A stretch of 64,000 nt of DNA from JAVKFY01 sp040223615. GTDB lineage: Bacteria > Pseudomonadota > Alphaproteobacteria > GCA-2731375. The notes under the pieces are model-generated. The model saw only the letters and a program-made list of their open reading frames with translations, was not told the origin of the DNA and did no database searches. Both the position numbers and the translations under genes were made by a program. Shown here piece after piece: positions 58,827-64,000 of this stretch (the first letter of the stretch is position 1; every line of letters starts with the position of its first letter). Where the stretch lies: positions 25,407 to 89,406 of the forward strand of contig JAVKFY010000017.1 in NCBI GenBank assembly GCA_040223615.1, read 5' to 3'.

Positions 58827-59708
58827 TTACTTCAGGTGAATTTCCACCCGACGGTTTTCCTGCTCGCGCACGCCATCGGCAGTCGGCACGCGCGGGTCGC
58901 TTTCACCGCGACCGGCGATCGTGGTCTGTACCGACAGGCCACGGCCAGCCAGGTACTGACGCACCGCCTCGGCCCGACGCTCGGACAGACGCTGGTTGTA
59001 GGTCGTCGCGCCAGCGCGGTCGGCGTGGCCGATCAGTTCGACCGTACCAGTCTTCAGCTCACGCACCGCGTTGATCACGCTGTTCAGGATGCTGGCGCTG
59101 TCGGCGCGGATTTCCGACCGGTCAAAGTCGAAGAACACCAAGTAGTCGCTCGCCGGCGGCTCGGCCATCGCGGTCGGCTTCGGCGCCATCTTCGGCTTCA
59201 GCGCCTCTTCCACCGCGGCCATCGCCGCCATGAAGTCGGCCCAGCACGCGCCGATATCCTTCGGCTGGTGATTTTCCTCGGCTTCCTGCGCCCAGCACTC
59301 GAAGCTGGTCTGCGCCTTGGCCATCGGCCCCGGCGCCTTGATCGCCCCGCCGCGGTTCAGCGCGTCGAGCAGCATCGTCTGGCCCTTGGCGAAGTTGTCG
59401 TGGTGCTCAGGCGCCAGGTCCCAGCGCTCCATCGACCAGATGCCAGGGATGTTGCCGTTGGCAGCGTCGACCGCCTTTTCGGCGAACAGGCCGGCGTCGC
59501 GGTAGTCGTACTCGGCACGCTCCGCCTCGGCACGCTGCAGGTAACCCTGCCGCAGCGCTTCGCCGAACGGATCGGACGCGGTTTTCGACTTCGCGAACGC
59601 GATGTCGTCGTCGGCGGTAAAGGCGCCACCGCCGAAGTTGAGCTGCGCGCAGCCACTGGTAACCATCAGGATACCGGCGCACGCGGCGGCGATGAGGGGA
59701 AAGCGCAT
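58827..59708 (-). CDS. OmpA/Pal-domain lipoprotein
   Basis: A 293-residue outer-membrane lipoprotein. Signal peptide with lipobox (RFPLIAAACAGILMVTSGC), a helical middle region of about 170 residues, then a C-terminal OmpA domain (LVFFDFDRSEIRADSASILN, LIGHADRAGATTYNQRLSER, RAEAVRQYLAGRGL, ENRRVEIHL) with the Asp and Arg that bind diaminopimelate in peptidoglycan. The middle part is unlike classical Pal and may be a lineage-specific domain. ATG 59708 with GAGG upstream. Transcribed alone, ending at the strong terminator. Confidence 0.9.
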   Translation of the reverse strand: MRFPLIAAACAGILMVTSGCAQLNFGGGAFTADDDIAFAKSKTASDPFGEALRQGYLQRAEAERAEYDYRDAGLFAEKAVDAANGNIPGIWSMERWDLAPEHHDNFAKGQTMLLDALNRGGAIKAPGPMAKAQTSFECWAQEAEENHQPKDIGACWADFMAAMAAVEEALKPKMAPKPTAMAEPPASDYLVFFDFDRSEIRADSASILNSVINAVRELKTGTVELIGHADRAGATTYNQRLSERRAEAVRQYLAGRGLSVQTTIAGRGESDPRVPTADGVREQENRRVEIHLK

Positions 59709-59819
59709 TTTGCAAACCTCGTAGAAATCGATATGAAGCACAGGCCTCAAACGCACTTATCGCGCTATCGATCCATCACGTCAAACATAACCGTCGGATT
59801 GGATAGTGGCCAAGCTGCG

Positions 59820-62800
59820 TCATTCCGCCGCCGAGGCCCGGAAATCCGGGCTTTTGTACCGTTGCAGAAGAGCAACAGATTTCTTTTTTGCAAGCGCGAC
59901 GTTGGTCGCCTTGACGTGACCGAAGCCGCGAACGCCGTTGGCGATGTCGGCGATCTCGATCGCGAGGGCATGGTTGTCCGTCTCAAGGCCGGCGATAAGC
60001 TCGCGCACCGTGGCCTCGTAATCGCCGATCAGGCGGCGCTCCTCGCGACGCTCCGCTGTGCGCCCGAAGGGGTCAGCCCAGGTCCCACGCAGCCCTTTCA
60101 GCTTGGCGAGCAGCTTTAGCGCAGTGAACATCCACGGTCCGAATGTCATCTTTTGCGCCTCGCCGGTGCGCGGATGCCGGCTCGCCAGCAGCGGCGGCGC
60201 CATCAGGAACTGCAGCTTCACGTCACCCTCGAACTGCTCGGCCAACCGGCGCTGGAACTCGCCGTCGGTATACAGCCGCGCGACCTCATACTCGTCCTTG
60301 TAGGCCATCAGCTTATGCAGGTTGCGCGCGACGGTCTCGGCCAGGCCGGCAAAACCCTTGGCGCGCTCGGCCTCGGCGTTGCGGGTGGCCTCGACCAGAT
60401 CGGTGAAACGCTTCGCGTAGGCCGCGTCCTGGTAGGCGGTGAGGTCGGCGGCCAGGCGCCGGGTCAGCGCGTCCAGGTCCTCCGGCAACTCGGCGACCGG
60501 CGTCGGCTCGGCCGCCTGCTGCACGGCAACCGGGTCGATCACGGTGCGCCGGCCCCAGGCGAAGGCGCGTTTGTTCCAGTCGACGGCGGCCCCGTTCAAC
60601 TCGATGGCGCGCCCGATCGCCTCGGCCGACACCGGCAGCAGCCCCTTCTGGTAGGCATAGCCGAGCATGAACAGGTTGGTCGCCAGGGAATCGCCGAGCA
60701 GCTTGGTGGCCAGCCGGGTGGCGTCGACGAAGCTGGTCGACTGACGGCCGACCATGTCGGCGATGCGGCCTTCGACGGCGTCGGTCGGAAAGGCCAGGTC
60801 GGGATCGCGGGTGAAGTCGCCGGTGATCGCTTGATGCGTGTTGATCACAGCCTTCGTGCGCGACGGGTCGACGGTCTCCAGGGCCGCGTCGGAGCCGGCG
60901 ACCAGCATGTCGCAGCCGAGCAGCAGGTTGGCGTCGCCGGTGGCGAGGCGGACCGCGGCGATGTCCTCGGGCCGCTCGCCGACCTGCACGTGGCTGATCA
61001 CCGGGCCGCCCTTCTGCGCCATGCCGAGCTGGTCGACCACGGAAACGCCCTTGCCCTCCAGGTGCGCGGCCATGCCGAGCAGCGCGCCGATGGTGACCAC
61101 GCCGGTGCCGCCGACGCCGGTGACCAGGATGCGGTAGGTGTCGCCGACCGGAATCTCGGCCGGTGCCGGCGCCGGGAGCTCGATCTGTTCGGCCGGGCTA
61201 TTCTCCGCGCCCGGCGCCTTGCGCAAGCCGCCGCCGAGCACGGCGACGAAGCTGGGGCAGAAGCCCTCGGCGCAGGAATAGTCCTTGTTGCAGTTCGACT
61301 GGTCGATGCGACGCTTGCGGCCCCAGGCGGTGTCGACCGGCAGGACCGACAGGCAATTCGACTTCACCGAACAGTCGCCGCAGCCCTCGCAGACACGCTC
61401 GTTGATGAACATGCGCTTGGCCGGGTCGGGAAAGGTGCCGCGCTTGCGCCGGCGGCGCTTCTCCGCGGCGCAGGTCTGGTCGTAGATCAGCGCGGTGACG
61501 CCGGGGACCTCGCGCAGGGTCCGCTGCACCTCGTCGAGGTCGCGGCGGTGATACACGGTGACGCCCTCGGCCCAGCGCGTGCCGACCGGGTACTTGTCCG
61601 GCTCGTCGGTGACCACGGCGATCTGCTCCACGCCCTCGGCCGCGACCTGCCGGCTGATCGCCCAGGGGGTGATCCCGGAGACGTCGTGCGGCTGGCCGCC
61701 GGTCATCGCCACGGCGTCGTTGAACAGGATCTTGTAAGTGATGTTGGTGCCGGCGGCGACAGCGGCGCGGATCGCCAGCAGGCCGGAGTGCAGGTAGGTG
61801 CCGTCGCCCAGATTCTGGAAGATGTGGCTCGTGGTGACGAACGGCTGCTGGCCGATCCAGTTCGCCCCCTCGCCGCCCATCTGGGTCGTCGAATAGGTCT
61901 CCCGGTCCATGTAGCTGGCCATGAAGTGACAGCCGACGCCAGCGCCGGCGCGGCTGCCCTCGGGCACCTTGGTGGAGGTGTTGTGCGGGCAGCCGGAGCA
62001 GAAATACGGCGTTCGCTTCAGCGTCACCTCGGCCAGCGACTTGCGCCGCTCGGCCTGGGTCTTCAGGAAGCCGACGCGGGTGTCCATCTGCTGACTGGAA
62101 TGGAACCGGGCCAGGCGATTGGCCAGCGCCAGGGTGACGTGGGTCGGGGTCATCTCGCCGAGCTCGGGCAGCATCGGCTGGTGGTTCTCGTCGTAGCGGC
62201 CAACGACGCGCGGCCGGCGGCTTTCCGGCAGGCTGTAGAGCGCGTCCTTCAGCTCGGTCTCGATCAGGCGGCGCTTCTCCTCCACCACCAGGATCTCCTC
62301 CAGCCCGTCGCCGAACCGGCGCAGCGCCTCGGGATCGAGCGGGAACGGCATGCCGATCTTGAACACGGTGACGCCGATCTCCTCGGCCTGCGCCACCGAC
62401 AGGCCGAGGTCGCGCAGCGCCTGCAGCACGTCGAGGTAGGACTTGCCGCTGGCGACGATGCCGAAGCGGCGCCTGGCGCCGCCGATGACCTGGCGGTTCA
62501 GCCCGTTGGCGGTGCCGAAGGCGCGGGCGGCCGGGATCTTGTAAGTGCGGTGGCGCGGCTCCTGGTCGAACCAGACGTCGGGCACGCGGATGTTGAGCCC
62601 GTCGGCCGGCATCTCGACCTCCGGCAGCACTATGTTCAGCCGCGTCGGGTCGACGTCGATCGAGGCGGAGGTGTCGACGGTCTCGAAGATCATCTTCATG
62701 CCGACCCAGCAGCCGGCGAAACGCGACAGCGCCCAGCCGTAGAGCCCGAAGTCGAGCACCTCCTGCACGTTCGCCGGGTACAGGATCGGCATCAGCATGT

Positions 62801-63293
62801 CGTGGAAGGTCGGCTCGCAGGTCGCCGGCACGTCGGTCGACCGCATGCCGTGGTCGTCGCCGGCGAGAACCAGCACGCCGCCGTGCTTCGACGAGCCGGC
62901 ATAGTGGCCGTGGCGAATGGCGTCGACGGAACGGTCCAGGCCCGGCCCCTTGCCGTACCACATGGAAAACACGCCATCGTACTTGGCGTCGCCGAACAGG
63001 CCGGCCTGCTGGCTGCCCCATACCGACGTCGCCGCCAGGTCCTCGTTCAGGCCGGGCTGGAAGTGGATGTGGTTCTCGGCGACGAATTTCGGGGCGCGCC
63101 AGAGCTGCTGGTCGACCGCGTGCATCGGCGAACCGCGATAGCCGGAAATGAAGCACGCCGTATTCAGCCCGGCGGCGACATCGCGGCGGCGCTGCACCAT
63201 CGGCAGGCGGACCAGCGCCTGCGAGCCAGTGAGGTAGATGCGGCCGGTCTCCAGCGCGTATTTGTCGTCAAGCGCGACGGCGGCAAGGGTCAT
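59820..63293 (-). CDS. Indolepyruvate ferredoxin oxidoreductase family protein (fused alpha/beta/gamma, 1157 aa)
   Basis: A 2-oxoacid:ferredoxin oxidoreductase. N-terminal pyrimidine/alpha region (GRIYLTGSQALVRLPMVQ, GYRGSPMHAVD, GDDHGMRSTDVPATC), a transketolase-type TPP domain (PYFCSGCPHNTSTKVP, GGEGANWIGQQPFVTTSHIF, NDAVAMTGGQPHDVSG), a [4Fe-4S] segment (CEGCGDCSVKSNCLSV ... CNKDYSCAEGFC), and the gamma domain (TGVGGTGVVTIGALLGMAAH). It decarboxylates aryl/branched 2-oxoacids to acyl-CoA with reduced ferredoxin. ATG 63293. Members with this layout are common in alphaproteobacteria for aromatic amino acid use. Divergent from the WecA-like gene over 141 bases. Confidence 0.95.
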   Translation of the reverse strand: MTLAAVALDDKYALETGRIYLTGSQALVRLPMVQRRRDVAAGLNTACFISGYRGSPMHAVDQQLWRAPKFVAENHIHFQPGLNEDLAATSVWGSQQAGLFGDAKYDGVFSMWYGKGPGLDRSVDAIRHGHYAGSSKHGGVLVLAGDDHGMRSTDVPATCEPTFHDMLMPILYPANVQEVLDFGLYGWALSRFAGCWVGMKMIFETVDTSASIDVDPTRLNIVLPEVEMPADGLNIRVPDVWFDQEPRHRTYKIPAARAFGTANGLNRQVIGGARRRFGIVASGKSYLDVLQALRDLGLSVAQAEEIGVTVFKIGMPFPLDPEALRRFGDGLEEILVVEEKRRLIETELKDALYSLPESRRPRVVGRYDENHQPMLPELGEMTPTHVTLALANRLARFHSSQQMDTRVGFLKTQAERRKSLAEVTLKRTPYFCSGCPHNTSTKVPEGSRAGAGVGCHFMASYMDRETYSTTQMGGEGANWIGQQPFVTTSHIFQNLGDGTYLHSGLLAIRAAVAAGTNITYKILFNDAVAMTGGQPHDVSGITPWAISRQVAAEGVEQIAVVTDEPDKYPVGTRWAEGVTVYHRRDLDEVQRTLREVPGVTALIYDQTCAAEKRRRRKRGTFPDPAKRMFINERVCEGCGDCSVKSNCLSVLPVDTAWGRKRRIDQSNCNKDYSCAEGFCPSFVAVLGGGLRKAPGAENSPAEQIELPAPAPAEIPVGDTYRILVTGVGGTGVVTIGALLGMAAHLEGKGVSVVDQLGMAQKGGPVISHVQVGERPEDIAAVRLATGDANLLLGCDMLVAGSDAALETVDPSRTKAVINTHQAITGDFTRDPDLAFPTDAVEGRIADMVGRQSTSFVDATRLATKLLGDSLATNLFMLGYAYQKGLLPVSAEAIGRAIELNGAAVDWNKRAFAWGRRTVIDPVAVQQAAEPTPVAELPEDLDALTRRLAADLTAYQDAAYAKRFTDLVEATRNAEAERAKGFAGLAETVARNLHKLMAYKDEYEVARLYTDGEFQRRLAEQFEGDVKLQFLMAPPLLASRHPRTGEAQKMTFGPWMFTALKLLAKLKGLRGTWADPFGRTAERREERRLIGDYEATVRELIAGLETDNHALAIEIADIANGVRGFGHVKATNVALAKKKSVALLQRYKSPDFRASAAE

Positions 63294-63434
63294 GCTGCGT
63301 ATCCCTCGGCATGAGGCTAATTTCGGATTGCACCCATCATAGCCAATATGCCGCGACCATTCGCCTGTTTACAGAACGCGGGCCGGTTCCTAGATTGACC
63401 GCGCGGTGAGGGGAATCAACCAACTCACGGGCAT

Positions 63435-64000
63435 ATGGTAGCCGCGTTCGCATTTTTCGCCGTCCTGAGCTGGCTGATCTGCTGGCGGGCCACGCCACTG
63501 GGCGAGTGGCTCGGCGTGATGGACCGCCCCGACGGCCAGCGCAAGCTGCATCGCGAGGCGACGCCGTTGATCGGTGGCACCGCCATCGCCGTGCCAATCA
63601 CACTGGTCGCGGCTGTGCTGGCGACGCACAGTCCGGTGGGGCCGTTCTTCCTGGTGCTCGCACTGCTCACCGCCGGATTGTGGCTGCTCGGCCTGATCGA
63701 CGACCGGCGCACGCTGAAACCGATGATTCGGCTCGGCCTGTCGCTGATTGCCGGCGGCGCGGCGATGCTGGCGATCCCGGATCTGGCGGTCGGCCATTTC
63801 CGCTTCAGCTTCCTGGACCGGGCGCTGTTCCTGGACGGCTGGGCGATCCCGTTCACGCTAGTCTGTCTGGTCGGCCTGCAGAACGCGGTCAACATGGCCG
63901 ACGGCAAGAACGGGCTGGTCACCGGCATCGCGCTGATCTGGACCGGCCTGCTGGCCCTGCACGCGCCGGTGCACCTGGTCGGCCTGCTGTGGGCGCTGGC
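63435..64000 (+). CDS. WecA/MraY-type polyprenyl-phosphate sugar-1-phosphate transferase (3' truncated)
   Basis: The frame starts at ATG 63435 and is open to the window end (188 codons). It is a polytopic membrane protein of the undecaprenyl-phosphate GlcNAc-1-phosphate transferase family: MDRPDGQRKLHREATPLIGG, GLWLLGLIDDRRTLKP (Asp pair binding Mg) and NAVNMADGKNGLVTGIAL. The last motif is usually NxxNxxDGxDG; here the second Asp is Asn. The enzyme would start O-antigen, enterobacterial-type polysaccharide or teichoic-type glycans. No strong Shine-Dalgarno; GAGGGG is 22 bases upstream. Confidence 0.88.
   Translation, partial: MVAAFAFFAVLSWLICWRATPLGEWLGVMDRPDGQRKLHREATPLIGGTAIAVPITLVAAVLATHSPVGPFFLVLALLTAGLWLLGLIDDRRTLKPMIRLGLSLIAGGAAMLAIPDLAVGHFRFSFLDRALFLDGWAIPFTLVCLVGLQNAVNMADGKNGLVTGIALIWTGLLALHAPVHLVGLLWAL

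Noticed and set aside
60153..63314. A 1053-codon open frame antisense to the oxidoreductase gene
   Set aside because: It is a by-product of GC-rich codon bias: Arg/Gly/Ala/His-rich, no domains, and it mirrors a gene with clear family motifs.
1..64000. CRISPR arrays, tRNA, rRNA, prophage or integrase genes
   Set aside because: No regularly spaced repeats, cloverleaf sequences, rRNA-like stretches or phage genes were seen.

Overview
The window is 64 kb of dense, very GC-rich chromosomal DNA from an alphaproteobacterium. The content fits a Rhodospirillales-like lineage: an alphaproteobacterial cell-envelope operon (rsfS-rlmH-gpmI-envC-ctpA-deacetylase-rppH), petABC next to mtnP-apt and trmL-hemF, DUF6111/DUF1285 proteins, a fused indolepyruvate ferredoxin oxidoreductase, and intergenic palindromes of the type common in this class. 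This placement is inference from gene content. I see no rRNA, tRNA, CRISPR array, prophage or intact transposase. Both ends cut genes.

Layout. 1-8.5 kb: a truncated peptidoglycan-binding protein, then a + strand operon joining ribosome/rRNA genes, glycolysis (gpmI), envelope remodelling (EnvC-like activator, CtpA protease, divergent deacetylase) and RppH. 8.7-11.9 kb (- strand): beta-carbonic anhydrase, 7TM-DISM histidine kinase and LuxR-type regulator in one operon, with a duplicated hairpin spacer before the regulator. 12-20 kb: an unrecognised protein, two MFS transporters, and acyl-CoA genes (FMN reductase, acyl-CoA dehydrogenase, DUF3047, MBL-fold hydrolase, crotonase) with a large palindrome in front of the hydrolase. 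20-28 kb: a PAS/GAF/GGDEF cyclase, a VOC protein, apt, mtnP and petABC on -; trmL and hemF on +.

28-42 kb: a small secreted protein, a 1044-residue AsmA protein with an internal duplication, cca-DUF6111-NUDIX-DUF1285 on -, and divergently the MoxR / DUF58 / BatA-DUF4159 / large membrane protein cassette. 42-45.7 kb: an LLM oxidoreductase and an SDR, a 378-bp gene-free stretch holding a MITE-like insertion inside a host palindromic repeat, a 60-residue zinc-ribbon-like protein and a flavin reductase. 45.7-53.3 kb: mostly - strand accessory genes (sugar epimerase, YdcF, epoxide-hydrolase-like, candidate outer-membrane barrel, bicupin, secreted protein), then a Tat aldo/keto reductase, DUF6064 and an entericidin-like lipoprotein on +. 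53.3-58.3 kb: an amidase and a citrate synthase with an N-terminal DNA-binding domain on -, divergent from a second citrate synthase across a 31-bp inverted repeat, followed by a zinc-ribbon metallopeptidase. 58.3-64 kb: a small secreted protein, an OmpA-like lipoprotein with a strong terminator, the 1157-residue 2-oxoacid:ferredoxin oxidoreductase, and the start of a WecA/MraY-type transferase.

Most interesting: the HTH-citrate synthase pair with its palindrome, the carbonic anhydrase-two-component operon with its repeated hairpin spacer, and the MITE-like element with terminal inverted repeats and a 7-bp target duplication. None is proven novel from sequence alone; each is given with a decisive test.
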